A DNA stretch of 64,000 bases from positions 15,385,801-15,449,800 of the forward strand of contig OZ038433.1 of assembly GCA_964036275.1 (NCBI GenBank), read 5' to 3'. Source of the DNA: Litoditis marina. Its lineage: Eukaryota > Nematoda > Chromadorea > Rhabditida > Rhabditidae. Both the position numbers and the translations under genes were made by a program. The notes under the pieces were generated by a model. That model ran no database searches. It was given only the letters and a program-made list of their open reading frames with translations, and was not told the origin of the DNA. Shown piece after piece: positions 12,215 through 23,800 of the stretch (its first letter is position 1; each line of letters opens with the position of its first letter).

Positions 12215-13190
12215 TCCGCGGGTAACTAGCACTGCCGGTTGCTTATCATTCTCGTTTCTGTAGTATGCATCCCGGTTACCTAAGATACCCGGCTCTCATG
12301 ATTTCCGAGTCCGTTATGAGCCTCGGTTATATAGGGCTGGGTTACCTTGGATTGCCGGTTATTTGAGATTCACAGTCCCTTCAATTTTTCGGCAATATCC
12401 CGTTAGGCTTCTTAGGGTTCCGGGGGTGAAATCTATATCTAACATGGGTTTTGGTAACCTTTTTTTTGGTTACCCGGAAGGTAAACCTGAAACGAAAAAA
12501 TGGTTACCATTCAATTCAACCTGAAACTCGGTTTGCAGTTTTAGTTTCTATTGTAACCAGTTTCCGGTTACTCCCCGGTTACCTACTCGACCGGCCAATT
12601 CACTGAGAACCGGGTCCTTCCCGAACCAAACCGCGAACCGGTCACTGGAGAACCGAACCGAACCGACTGAACCAGATAGTATACGAGGTAAAATGAGTGG
12701 GAATCCACTAATTTTACCTTGTATACGATTTATGTGTTGAAATCATGATGAATTTCGGTGCGGTTCAAACCTTTCACTGGGGAACCAGTCGGTTTAGAAT
12801 GTCGGTTCGGTCGGTTCACTCTGTTCGGTTCGGTTCTCGAGTGACCGGATCGGTTCGGGAAGGACCCGGTTCTCGAGTGAATTCGCCTACTGTACTGCCA
12901 CCTACTCGAAATGAAAAAGCGGTTAGTTGTGAAGTTGGTCGGTTCCGGGCCCTTTATGAACCACGATTCTCTAGAGTTCACGGTACCCGAAAGTTCCATG
13001 TTCGTTATCATCCACGGTTACCCAAGACTTCCGATCTGTCACGGTCTCGGGTTTCTTATCACCCCCGGTTTGATTTACGTTTACCCATGTAAGTGGGTCA
13101 CTCAGGTATTCCGGTTACCTAGAATTTCCGACTACCCTTTCCCGGTTACCCCTTTACCCGGATTCAGTTATTCAGAACCCCGTGTTTCTC
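12215..13190. repeat. GGTTACC/GGTTCGG-rich imperfect fold-back
   Basis: Dense, irregular GGTTACC, CCGGTTAC and GGTTCGG words, largely of opposite sense on the two sides of the palindrome at 12679-12726. Open frames here are low-complexity by-products. Probably a subterminal structural region of the transposon. Confidence 0.6.
12679..12726. repeat. 48-bp palindrome in transposon 1
   Basis: Two 22-nt arms beginning GTATAC (12679-12700 and 12705-12726, 20 of 22 pairing) around a GAAT loop. The flanks are also mirror-related: GGTTCGGTTCTC, GGGAAGGACCCGGTTCTC and similar words appear inverted at about 12595-12675 and directly at about 12770-12890, so this is the centre of a larger imperfect fold-back. 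Confidence 0.85.
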
Positions 13191-13196
13191 CACCTA

Positions 13197-13405
13197 TGTT
13201 CAGGCGGTCTGCTGGCAGCCTGCGTGCAGTCTGCCAGCAGAGACGACAAGCTCCTTTTTTTATGAATTGGGGCAGTCTGCTCGCAGGCTGCCCGTACGCT
13301 GCTAACTGCCGGCAGACTGCGCGCAGGCTGCTCGCACGCCGCTAACTGCCGGCAGCCTGCGCGCAGTCTGCGCGCAGACTGCGCGCAGAACATTTTCGCC
13401 GCAGA
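13197..13405. repeat. GC-rich subterminal repeats, right end of transposon 1
   Basis: Repeated GCAGNCTGC, GCCGGCAG and CTGCGCGCAG words up to the right inverted terminus. Counterpart of the left subterminal block at 8660-8815. Confidence 0.7.
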
Positions 13406-13424
13406 CCGCGCTTTGAGTCGTGTG
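13406..13424 (-). repeat. Right terminal inverted repeat of transposon 1
   Basis: Reverse complement of 8647-8665, followed by the second TA at 13425-13426, after which the inverted satellite resumes with TGGAATGC. Confidence 0.95.
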
Positions 13425-15724
13425 TATGGAATGCAAAAATGGCCTTATGGAACGCCAATATGGCCTTATGAAAAGGCCTAATGAAATGCAAAAAAGGCCT
13501 TATGGAACGCCAAAATGGCCTTATGGAATGCCAAAATGGCCTTATGGAATGCCAAAATGGCCTTATGGAATGCCAAAATGGCCTTATGGAATGCAAAAAT
13601 GGCCTTATGGAACGCCAATATGGCCTTATGAAAAGGCCTAATGAAATGCAAAAAAGGCTTTATGGAATGCAAAAAAGGCCTTATGGTATTATGGAATGGC
13701 CTTATGGTATTATGGAATGACCAAAAAGGAATGGCCCAAATGGCCTTATGGAATGCAAAGAAAGGCCTTATGGAATGCAAAAAAGGCCTTATGGAACGCC
13801 AAAATGGCCTTATGGAACGCCAAAATGGCCTTATGGAATGCAAAAATGGCCTTATGGAACGCCAATATGGCCTTATGAAAAGGCCTTATGGAATGCAAAA
13901 AAGGCCTTATGGAATGCAAAAAAGACCTTATGGTATTATGGAATGGCCTTATGGTATTATGGAATGGCCCAAATGGCCTTATGGAATGACCCAAATGGCC
14001 TTATGGAATGGCCAAAATGGCCTTATGGAATGCAAAAAAGGCCTTATGGAATGCAAAAAACGCCTTATGGAATGCGAAAACGCCTTATGGAATGCAAAAA
14101 AGGCCTTATGGAATGCAAAAAAAACCTTATGGAATGCAAAAAAGGCCTTATGGTATGCAAAAAACTCCTTATGGAATGCAAAAAAGGCCTTATGGAAAGG
14201 AAAACAAATAGAAATGAAAACCCATCCAGCTGTCTCACGTATCCCATTTCTACTCCAGAGAACGTGCTTCTCACCGAATCCCAGCTGTACTTGGTAAATG
14301 AAAACCCATCGAGTTCACGTCTGTCGCCTTATGGAATGGCCAAAATGGCCTTATGGAATGGCCAAAATGGCCTTATGGAATGCAAAAATGGCCTTATGGA
14401 ATGCAATAAAGGCCTTATGGAATGCAAAAAAGGCTTTATGGAATGCAAAAAATGCCTTATGGAATGCAAAAAAGGCCTTATGGAATGCAAAAAAAACCTT
14501 AAGGAATGCAAAAAAGGCCTTATGGTATGCAAAAAACTCCGTATGGAGTGCAAAAAAGGCCTTATGGTATGCAAAAAACTCCTTATGGAATGCAAAAAAG
14601 GCCTTATGGAAAGGAAAACAAATAGAAATGAAAACCCATCCAGCTCCCGTCTGTCTCACGTATCCCATTTCTACTCCAGAGAACGTGCTTCTCACCGAAT
14701 CCCAGCTGTACTTGGTAAATGAAAACCCATCGAGTTCACGTCGGTCGCCTTATGGAATGGCCAAAATGGCCTTATGGAATGGCCAAAATGGCCTTATGAA
14801 ATGCAAAAATGGCCTTATGGAATGCAAAAAATGCCTTATGGAATGCAAAAAAGGCCTTATGGAATGCAAAAAAGGCCTTATGGAACGCCAAAATGGCCTG
14901 ATGGAATGCCAAAATGGCCTTATGGAATGCAAAAATGGCCTTATAGAACGCCAATATGGCCTTATGAAAAGGCCTTATGAAATGCAAAAAAGGCCTTATG
15001 GAATGCAAAAAAGGCCTTATGGTATTATGGAATGGCCTTAATGGTATTATGGATTGACCAAAAAGGAATGGCTCAAATGGCCTTATGGAATGACCCAAAT
15101 GGCCTTATGGAATGGCCAAAATGGCCTTATGGAATGCAAAAAAGGCCTTATGGAATGCAAAAAACGCCTTATGGAATGCAAAAAAGGCCTTATGGAATGC
15201 AAAAAAGGCCTTATGGAAAGGAAAACAAATAGAAATGAAAACCCATCCAGCTCCCGTCTGTCTCACGTATCCCATTTCTCCTCCAGAGAACGTGCTTCTC
15301 ACCGAATCCCAGCTGTACTTGGTAAATGAAAACCCATCCAGTTCACGTCTGTCGCCTTATGGAATGGCCAAAATGGCCTTATGGAATGGCCAAAATGGCC
15401 TTATGGAACGCCAATATGGCCTTATGAAAAGGCCTTATGAAATGCAAAAAAGGCCTTATGGAATGCAAAAAAGGCCTTATGGTATTATGGAATGGCCTTA
15501 TGGTATTATGGAATGACCAAAAAGGAATGGCCCAAATGGCCTTTTGGAATGACCCAAATGGCTTTATGGAATGGCCAAAATGGCCTTATGGAATGCAAAA
15601 AAGGCCTTATGGAATGCAAAAAACGCCTTATGGAAAGCAAAAAAGGCATTATGGAATGCAAAAAAACGCCTTATGGAATGCAAAAAAGGCATTATGGAAT
15701 GCAAAAAAGACCTTATGGAAAGGA
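13425..15724 (-). repeat. Satellite array A'' (inverted orientation, continued)
   Basis: Continuation of the inverted satellite after transposon 1. Spacer copies lie at 14196-14327 (lacking a few bases of the CTCCCGTCTGTC segment), 14610-14748 and 15217-15355. It ends in GGCCTTATGGAAAGGA, i.e. a few bases into what would be another spacer, where the retrotransposon fragment begins. No gene is supported. Confidence 0.92.
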
Positions 15725-17880
15725 CAACATAATTGGCGATCAGGATAGCAAAGAGCTCTCGTGAAGAGTAATTGCAGTGTGAACTAACCTGTGAGAGGAA
15801 GTTATTGTGGTTGTGAAAGGAGTTTGGTGTGATTTTACGAATCCATAACTCTGTGAATGCACTAAGTGCCGCAGTAAGTGAAGCAAAATGTCAGACAAGA
15901 TGTATGAAACTCTTGTCCAGCTTTTGCAAGGACAACAACAGCAAATGGAACAGCAAGAGGAAAGAATGAGAATTCAGCATGAACAGCAAGAGGAGAGAAT
16001 GCGAGTTCAGCAAGAACAGCAAGAACAGAGAATGCGACTTCAGCAAGAGCAGATGGATTTGCAAAGAGATCAGTTGAGACTTCTCCAGAGTGGTGTTGCT
16101 AATGTTCAAGATGATCGTAGTGGTATGCATGTTGGTTCTCCAATAACAACTGCAGCAAGATTGATGAGTGACTTGAATGCAAGGCTGACAACCTTTGTGT
16201 TTGATCCTGAAAGTGATCTGACATTCTCACGTTGGTATGATCGATTTGGTGAGGTGTTCACTGTAAACGGTGCCCTCTTGGATGACAAATCTAAAGTGAG
16301 ATTGCTGGTTGGCAAGCTGTCGAATGAAGTTTTCGATCGTTACAAGAGTCATATTTTGCCCAAGACCACTGCTGATCTAGTCTTTGATGAGACTATTGAG
16401 ATCCTGAGGGAGATGTTTGATGTCAAGACATCCGTGTTTACGGAGAGATACAATTGTCTCAAACTTGGAAAGAAAGACTCGGAAGACTACATGGGGTATA
16501 CTGGTCGTGTAAACGAACAGTGTGAGAGAGCAAAGCTACAAGAGCTTGACAAGGATGGATTGAAGGCATTATTTTGGGTGTCTGGATTGAAGTCAAGCAA
16601 AGATAGTGATTTGAAAACGCGACTTCTCATGTACTTGGATAGGCAGTATGCAGATAAGAAATCTGTGACTCTGAGAGACTTGTACAAAGAGTGTGACACT
16701 TGGCTAAATATCAAGCGAGAGGCCAAGATGGTTGAGAATGGTTCTCACCAAGTGAATGAAGTGAAGTCACAACCTAACCGAGGACGTGAGCAAGTGAAAT
16801 ATGAGTGCTGGAATTGCGGTATGAGTGGTCACCGAGCAAACAGTTGCCGGAAGCAAAAGTGGTCGTGCAAGAAATGTAAAGGCAAAGGTCACAAGGAGCA
16901 GTTTTGTGATAAACTGTCCTCTTTGAAAGGCAAGACCAGGTCGCAGTCGAGAGGTAACCGTCAATGCAATCAAGTTGCTGTGATTGGCAAAACGGAAACA
17001 GAGGGCATTGAAGTCAATTCTGTACGAAAGTACCTGGAAGTCAAAGTGAATGGTTACCCAGTTCAGTTCCAATTGGATACTGGTTCTGACATCACGTTGA
17101 TGAATGTCAATGAGTGGAAACAAATGGGTGAACCTAAATTGGAAATTTCCGATGTGAAGGTACGTGATGCAAGTGGCGGAACCATGGCGATACAAGAAAA
17201 ATTGAAATGTGATTTCAATATTCGAGGTGTATTCGGTTCAGGCTATGCCTATATAACCCCGAGAGCGAGTTTGATGGGACTTGAGTGGATTCAAAAGAAC
17301 GAGTCGATGGCACATTATCTGGAAATGATGACAGTGAATAAAGTTCAGAAACAGAGTTCATTGGTTGATGAACTGAAAGCAAAGTTTTCTCCTGTCTTTG
17401 AAGAAGGACTGGGAAAATGTGTGAAAGAAAAGGCTGAGTTGAGACTTCTGAAAGATGCTAATCCAGTATACATTAAAAAGAGACCGATTCCACATGCAGC
17501 TGTGGAAACAGTCGAGAAGGAGTTGGACAGATTGATTGGAATGCAAGTGATTGAACCAATCTCCCATAGTGAGTGGGCTGCTCCAATAGTTTGCGTGAAG
17601 AAAGCTAATGGCAAGATCAGAGTCTGCGTTGATTTCTCAACCGGTCTGAACAGAGCCTTGGAGGACTGTGAGTATCCGTTACCGTTACCAGAAGATATAT
17701 TTGCCTCATTGAATGGTGGTACGGTGTTTTCGCAAATAGATTTCTCAGATGCATATTTGCAAGTGGAATTGTCCGATGATTCGAAATCGCTGGTTGTGAT
17801 CAATACACACCGTGGATTGTTCAAATACAACAGGTTGCCGTTTGGTATCAAAACGGCACCCGCGATTTTTCAAAGACTGA
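15725..17880 (+). mobile_element. Truncated Ty3/gypsy-like LTR retrotransposon, LTRs missing
   Basis: Unique DNA between oppositely oriented satellite arrays. The left edge carries AATTGGCGATCAGGATAG at about 15731, which resembles the start of the internal region just behind the 5' LTR in some Ty3/gypsy elements (Mag-like); no LTR precedes it. A leader of about 150 bp follows, then gag-pol. The right edge cuts the reverse transcriptase before its catalytic YxDD box and runs straight into the satellite at ATTCCATAAGG. No target duplication is visible, so the piece was probably left by recombination, not a clean insertion. Confidence 0.88.
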
Positions 17881-17888
17881 TTCCATAA
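15888..17888 (+). CDS. Gag-Pol polyprotein, 3'-truncated (gag, zinc knuckles, protease, partial RT)
   Basis: Single frame of 666 codons. Residues 1-70 are a Gln/Glu-rich coiled coil with QQEERM repeats. Residues about 90-290 are a retrotransposon gag region. Two CCHC zinc knuckles follow (CWNCGMSGHRANSC near 307-320 and CKKCKGKGHKEQFC near 327-340), which bind the element's RNA. An aspartic protease active site, LDTGSD, lies at 396-401. The RT begins near 500; its first catalytic motif, FSQIDFSDAY, lies at 614-623 and LPFGIKTAPAIFQ follows at about 648-660. The frame then enters satellite and stops. The YxDD motif, RNase H and integrase are absent, so it cannot support transposition. No internal frameshift is seen. 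The ATG at 15888 is the first in frame. Motif order identifies Ty3/gypsy; the clade is less certain. Confidence 0.9.
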   Translation: MSDKMYETLVQLLQGQQQQMEQQEERMRIQHEQQEERMRVQQEQQEQRMRLQQEQMDLQRDQLRLLQSGVANVQDDRSGMHVGSPITTAARLMSDLNARLTTFVFDPESDLTFSRWYDRFGEVFTVNGALLDDKSKVRLLVGKLSNEVFDRYKSHILPKTTADLVFDETIEILREMFDVKTSVFTERYNCLKLGKKDSEDYMGYTGRVNEQCERAKLQELDKDGLKALFWVSGLKSSKDSDLKTRLLMYLDRQYADKKSVTLRDLYKECDTWLNIKREAKMVENGSHQVNEVKSQPNRGREQVKYECWNCGMSGHRANSCRKQKWSCKKCKGKGHKEQFCDKLSSLKGKTRSQSRGNRQCNQVAVIGKTETEGIEVNSVRKYLEVKVNGYPVQFQLDTGSDITLMNVNEWKQMGEPKLEISDVKVRDASGGTMAIQEKLKCDFNIRGVFGSGYAYITPRASLMGLEWIQKNESMAHYLEMMTVNKVQKQSSLVDELKAKFSPVFEEGLGKCVKEKAELRLLKDANPVYIKKRPIPHAAVETVEKELDRLIGMQVIEPISHSEWAAPIVCVKKANGKIRVCVDFSTGLNRALEDCEYPLPLPEDIFASLNGGTVFSQIDFSDAYLQVELSDDSKSLVVINTHRGLFKYNRLPFGIKTAPAIFQRLIP

Positions 17889-20800
17889 GGCCATTTTGGC
17901 CATTCCATAAGGCGACAGACGTGAACTGGATGGGTTTTCATTTACCAAGTACAGCTGGGATTCGGTGAGAAGCACGTTCTCTGGAGTAGAAATGGGATAC
18001 GTGAGACAGACGGGAGCTGGATGGGTTTTCATTTCTATTTGTTTTCCTTTCCATAAGGCCTTTTTTGCATTCCATAAGGCCTTTTTTGCATTCCATAAGG
18101 CATTTTTTGCATTTCATAAGGCGTTTTTTGCATTCCATAAGGCGTTTTTTGCATTCCATAAGGCCTTTTTTGCATTCCATAAGGCCATTTTTGCATTCCA
18201 TAAGGCCATTTTGGCCATTCCATAAGGCCATTCGGGTCATTCCATAAGGCCATTTGGGCCATTCCTTTTTGGCCATTCCATAATACCATAAGGCCATTCC
18301 ATAATACCATAAGGCCTTTTTTGCATTCCATAAGGCCTTTTCATAAGGCCATATTGACGTGTTCCATAAGGCCATTTTTGCATTCCATAAGGCCATTTTG
18401 GCATTCCATAAGGCCATTTTGGCGTTCCATAAGGCCTTTTTTGTATTCCATAAGGCATTTTTTGCATTCCATAATGCGTTTTTTGCATTCCATAAGGCGT
18501 TTTTTGCATTCCATAAGGCCTTTTTTGCATTCCATAAGGCCTTTCTTGCATTCCATAAGGCCATTTTTGCATTCCATAAGGCCATTTTGGCCATTCCTTT
18601 TTGGTCATTCCATAATACTATAAGGCCATTCCATAATACCATAAGGCCTTTTTTGCATTCCATAAGGCCTTTTTTGCATTTCATAAGGCCTTTTCATAAG
18701 GCCATATTGGCGTTCCATAAGGCCATTTTTGCATTCCATAAGGCCATTTTGGCATTCCATAAGGCCATTTTGGCGTTCCATAAGGCCTTTTTTGCATTCC
18801 ATAAGGCCTTTTTTGCATTCCATAAGGCCTTTTTTGCATTCCATAAGGCCATTTTTGCATTCCATAAGGCCATTTTGGCCATTCCATAAGGCCGTTCGGG
18901 TCATTCCATAAGGCCATTTGGGCCATTCCTTTTTGGCCATTCCATAATACCATAAGGCCATTCCATAATACCATAAGGCCTTTTTTGCATTCCATAAGGC
19001 ATTTTCATAAGGCCATATTGACGTGTTCCATAAGGCCATTTTTGCATTCCATAAGGCCATTTTGGCATTCCATGAGGCCATTTTGGCGTTCCATAAGGCC
19101 TTTTTTGCATTCCATAAGGCCTTTTTTGCATTCCATAAGGCATTTTTTGCATTCCATAAGGCCATTTGGGCCATTCCTTTTTGGTCATTCCATAATACCA
19201 TAAGGCCATTCCATAATACCATAAGGCCTTTTTTGCATTCCATAAGGCCTTTTTTGCATTTCATAAGGCCTTTTCATAAGGCCATATTGGCGTTCCATAA
19301 GGCCATTTTTGCATTCCATAAGGCCATTTTGGCATTCCATAAGGCCATTTTGGCGTTCCATAAGGCCTTTTTTGCATTCCATAAGGCCTTTTTTGCATTC
19401 CATAAGGCATTTTTTGCATTCCATAAGGCCATTTTGGCCATTCCATAAGGCCATTTTGGCCATTCCATAAGGCGACAGACGTGAACTGGATGGGTTTTCA
19501 TTTACCAAGTACAGCTGGGATTCGGTGAGAAGCACGTTCTCTGGAGTAGAAATGGGATACGTGAGACAGACGGGAGCTGGATGGGTTTTCATTTCTATTT
19601 GTTTTCCTTTCCATAAGGCCTTTTTTGCATTCCATAAGGCCTTTTTTGCATTCCATAAGGCATTTTTTGCATTTCATAAGGCGTTTTTTGCATTCCATAA
19701 GGCGTTTTTTGCATTCCATAAGGCCTTTTTTGCATTCCATAAGGCCATTTTTGCATTCCATAAGGCCATTTTGGCCATTCCATAAGGCCATTCGGGTCAT
19801 TCCATAAGGCCATTTGGGCCATTCCTTTTTGGCCATTCCATAATACCATAAGGCCATTCCATAATACCATAAGGCCATTTTTGCATTCCATAAGGCCATT
19901 TTTTGCATTCCATAATGCGTTTTTTGCATTCCATAAGGCGTTTTTTGCATTCCATAAGGCCTTTTTTGCATTCCATAAGGCCTTTCTTGCATTCCATAAG
20001 GCCATTTTTGCATTCCATAAGGCCATTTTGGCCATTCCTTTTTGGCCATTCCATAATACCATAAGGCCTTTTTTGCATTCCATAAGGCCTTTTTTGCATT
20101 TCATAAGGCCTTTTCATAAGGCCATATTGGCGTTCCATAAGGCCATTTTTGCATTCCATAATGCCATTTTGGCATTCCATAAGGCCTTTTTGGCGTTCCA
20201 TAAGGCCTTTTTTGCATTCCATAAGTCCTTTTTTGCATTCCATAAGGCCTTTTTTGCATTCCATAAGGCCATTTTTGCATTCCATAAGGCCATTTTGGCC
20301 ATTCCATAAGGCCATTCGGGTCATTCCATAAGGCCATTCGGGTCATTCCATAAGGCCATTTGGGCCATTCCTTTTTGGCCATTCCATAATACCATAAGGC
20401 CATTCCATAATACCATAAGGCCTTTTTTGCATTCCATAAGGCATTTTCATAAGGCCATATTGACGTGTTCCATAAGGCCATTTTTGCATTCCATAAGGCC
20501 ATTTTGGCATTCCATGAGGCCATTTTGGCGTTCCATAAGGCCTTTTTTGCATTCCATAAGGCCTTTTTTGCATTCCATAAGGCATTTTTTGCATTCCATA
20601 AGGCCATTTGGGCCATTCCTTTTTGGTCATTCCATAATACCATAAGGCCATTCCATAATACCATAAGGCCTTTTTTGCATTCCATAAGGCCTTTTTTGCA
20701 TTTCATAAGGCCTTTTCATAAGGCCATATTGGCGTTCCATAAGGCCATTTTTGCATTCCATAAGGCCATTTTGGCATTCCATAAGGCCATTTTGGCGTTC

Positions 20801-23800
20801 CATAAGGCCTTTTTTGCATTCCATAAGGCCTTTTTTGCATTCCATAAGGCATTTTTTGCATTCCATAAGGCCATTTGGGCCATTCCTTTTTGGTCATTCC
20901 ATAATACCATAAGGCCATTCCATAATACCATAAGGCCTTTTTTGCATTCCATAAGGCCTTTTTTGCATTTCATAAGGCCTTTTCATAAGGCCATATTGGC
21001 GTTCCATAAGGCCATTTTTGCATTCCATAAGGCCATTTTGGCATTCCATAAGGCCATTTTGGCGTTCCATAAGGCCTTTTTTGCATTCCATAAGGCCTTT
21101 TTTGCATTCCATAAGGCATTTTTTGCATTCCATAAGGCCATTTTGGCCATTCCATAAGGCCTTTTTTGCATTCCATAAGGCATTTTTTGCATTTCATAAG
21201 GCGTTTTTTGCATTCCATAAGGCGTTTTTTGCATTCCATAAGGCCTTTTTTGCATTCCATAAGGCCATTTTTGCATTCCATAAGGCCATTTTGGCCATTC
21301 CATAAGGCCATTCGGGTCATTCCATAAGGCCATTTGGGCCATTCCTTTTTGGCCATTCCATAATACCATAAGGCCATTCCATAATACCATAAGGCCATTT
21401 TTGCATTCCATAAGGCCATTTTGGCATTCCATAAGGCCATTTTGGCGTTCCATAAGGCCTTTTTGGCGTTCCATAAGGCCTTTTTTGCATTCCATAAGGC
21501 ATTTTTTGCATTCCATAAGGCGTTTTTTGCATTCCATAAGGCCTTTCTTGCATTCCATAAGGCCATTTTTGCATTCCATAAGGCCATTTTGGCCATTCCT
21601 TTTTGGTCATTCCATAATACCATAAGGCCATTGCATAATACCATAAGGCCTTTTTTGCATTCCATAAGGCCTTTTTTGCATTTCATAAGGCCTTTTCATA
21701 AGGCCATATTGGCGTTCCATAAGGCCATTTTTGCATTCCATAAGGCCATTTTGGCATTCCATAAGGCCATTTTGGCGTTCCATAAGGCCTTTTTTGCATT
21801 CCATAAGGCCTTTTTTGCATTCCATAAGGCCTTTTTTGCATTCCATAAGGCCATTTTTGCATTCCATAAGGCCATTTTGGCCATTCCATAAGGCCATTCG
21901 GGTCATTCCATAAGGCCATTTGGGCCATTCCTTTTTGGCCATTCCATAATACCATAAGGCCATTCCATAATACCATAAGGCCTTTTTTGCATTCCATAAG
22001 GCCATTTTGGCCATTCCATAAGGCCATTCGGGTCATTCCATAAGGCCATTTGGGCCATTCCTTTTTGGCCATTCCATAATACCATAAGGCCATTCCATAA
22101 TACCATAAGGCCTTTTTTGCATTCCATAAGGCCATTTTGGCCATTCCATAAGGCGACAGACGTGAACTGGATGGGTTTTCATTTACCAAGTACAGCTGGG
22201 ATTCGGTGAAAAGCACGTTCTCTGGAGTAGAAATGGGATACGTGAGACAGACGGGAGCTGGATGGGTTTTCATTTCTATTTGTTTTCCTTTCCATAAGGC
22301 CTTTTTTGCATTCCATAAGGCCTTTTTTGCATTCCATAAGGCATTTTTTGCATTTCATAAGGCGTTTTTTGCATTCCATAAGGCGTTTTTTGCATTCCAT
22401 AAGGCCTTTTTTGCATTCCATAAGGCCATTTTTGCATTCCATAAGGCCATTTTGGCCATTCCATAAGGCCATTCGGGTCATTCCATAAGGCCATTTGGGC
22501 CATTCCTTTTTGGCCATTCCATAATACCATAAGGCCATTCCATAATACCATAAGGCCTTTTTTGCATTCCATAAGGCCTTTTCATAAGGCCATATTGACA
22601 TGTTCCATAAGGCCATTTTTGCATTCCATAAGGCCATTTTGGCATTCCATAAGGCCATTTTGGCGTTCCATAAGGCCTTTTTTGCATTCCATAAGGCCTT
22701 TTTTGTATTCCATAAGGCATTTTTTGCATTCCATAATGCGTTTTTTGCATTCCATAAGGCGTTTTTTGCATTCCATAAGGCCTTTTTTGCATTCCATAAG
22801 GCCTTTCTTGCATTCCATAAGGCCATTTTTGCATTCCATAAGGCCATTTTGGCCATTCCTTTTTGGTCATTCCATAATACCATAAGGCCATTCCATAATA
22901 CCATAAGGCCTTTTTTGCATTCCATAAGGCCTTTTTTGCATTTCATAAGGCCTTTTCATAAGGCCATATTGGCGTTCCATAAGGCCATTTTTGCATTCCA
23001 TAAGGCCATTTTGGCATTCCATAAGGCCATTTTGGCGTTCCATAAGGCCTTTTTTGCATTCCATAAGGCCTTTTTTGCATTCCATAAGGCCTTTTTTGCA
23101 TTCCATAAGGCCATTTTTGCATTCCATAAGGCCATTTTGGCCATTCCATAAGGCCATTCGGGTCATTCCATAAGGCCATTTGGGCCATTCCTTTTTGGCC
23201 ATTCCATAATACCATAAGGCCATTCCATAATACCATAAGGCCTTTTTTGCATTCCATAAGGCATTTTCATAAGGCCATATTGACGTGTTCCAAAAGGCCA
23301 TTTTTGCATTCCATAAGGCCATTTTGGCATTCCATGAGGCCATTTTGGCGTTCCATAAGGCCTTTTTTGCATTCCATAAGGCTTTTTTTGCATTCCATAA
23401 GGCATTTTTTGCATTCCATAAGGCCATTTGGGCCATTCCTTTTTGGTCATTCCATAATACCATAAGGCCATTCCATAATACCATAAGGCCTTTTTTGCAT
23501 TCCATAAGGCCTTTTTTGCATTTCATAAGGCCTTTTCATAAGGCCATATTGGCGTTCCATAAGGCCATTTTTGCATTCCATAAGGCCATTTTGGCATTCC
23601 ATAAGGCCATTTTGGCGTTCCATAAGGCCTTTTTTGCATTCCATAAGGCATTGTTTGCATTCCATAAGGCATTTTTTGCATTCCATAAGGCCATTTTGGC
23701 CATTCCATAAGTCCATTTTGGCCATTCCATAAGGCGACAGACGTGAACTGGATGGGTTTTCATTTACCAAGTACAGCTGGGATTCGGTGAGAAGCACGTT

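Larger units (their letters stand above)
8647..13424. mobile_element. DNA transposon 1 (CACACGACTC-terminus family), apparently non-autonomous
   Basis: A 4778-bp block of non-satellite DNA flanked by TA (8645-8646 and 13425-13426). Removing the block and one TA restores an intact satellite unit. The ends are perfect 19-bp inverted repeats beginning CACACGACTCAAAGCGC, shared with the element at 55870-60761. Behind them lie GC-rich subterminal repeats built on CTGCGCGCAG-like words. The interior is AT-rich. From 8816 to about 11100 I see no convincing gene, only short frames. From 11105 to 11280 and 12215 to 13190 it is rich in GGTTACC/GGTTAACC and GGTTCGG words around a palindrome. A MITE sits at 11313-11529. 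One candidate exon (11672-11765, -) has good splice signals. Short TIRs and a 2-bp TSD would fit CMC-like elements, but without a transposase the superfamily is inference. Confidence 0.85.

Noticed and set aside
12745..13345. Open frames of 115-144 codons on + in transposon 1
   Set aside because: They run through GGTTACC/GGTTCGG low-complexity DNA and the subterminal repeats; composition, not coding, keeps them open.
15725..15887. 5' LTR of the gypsy-like element
   Set aside because: Only about 160 bp of leader precedes gag and no matching copy exists at the other end; satellite abuts the primer-binding-like motif.
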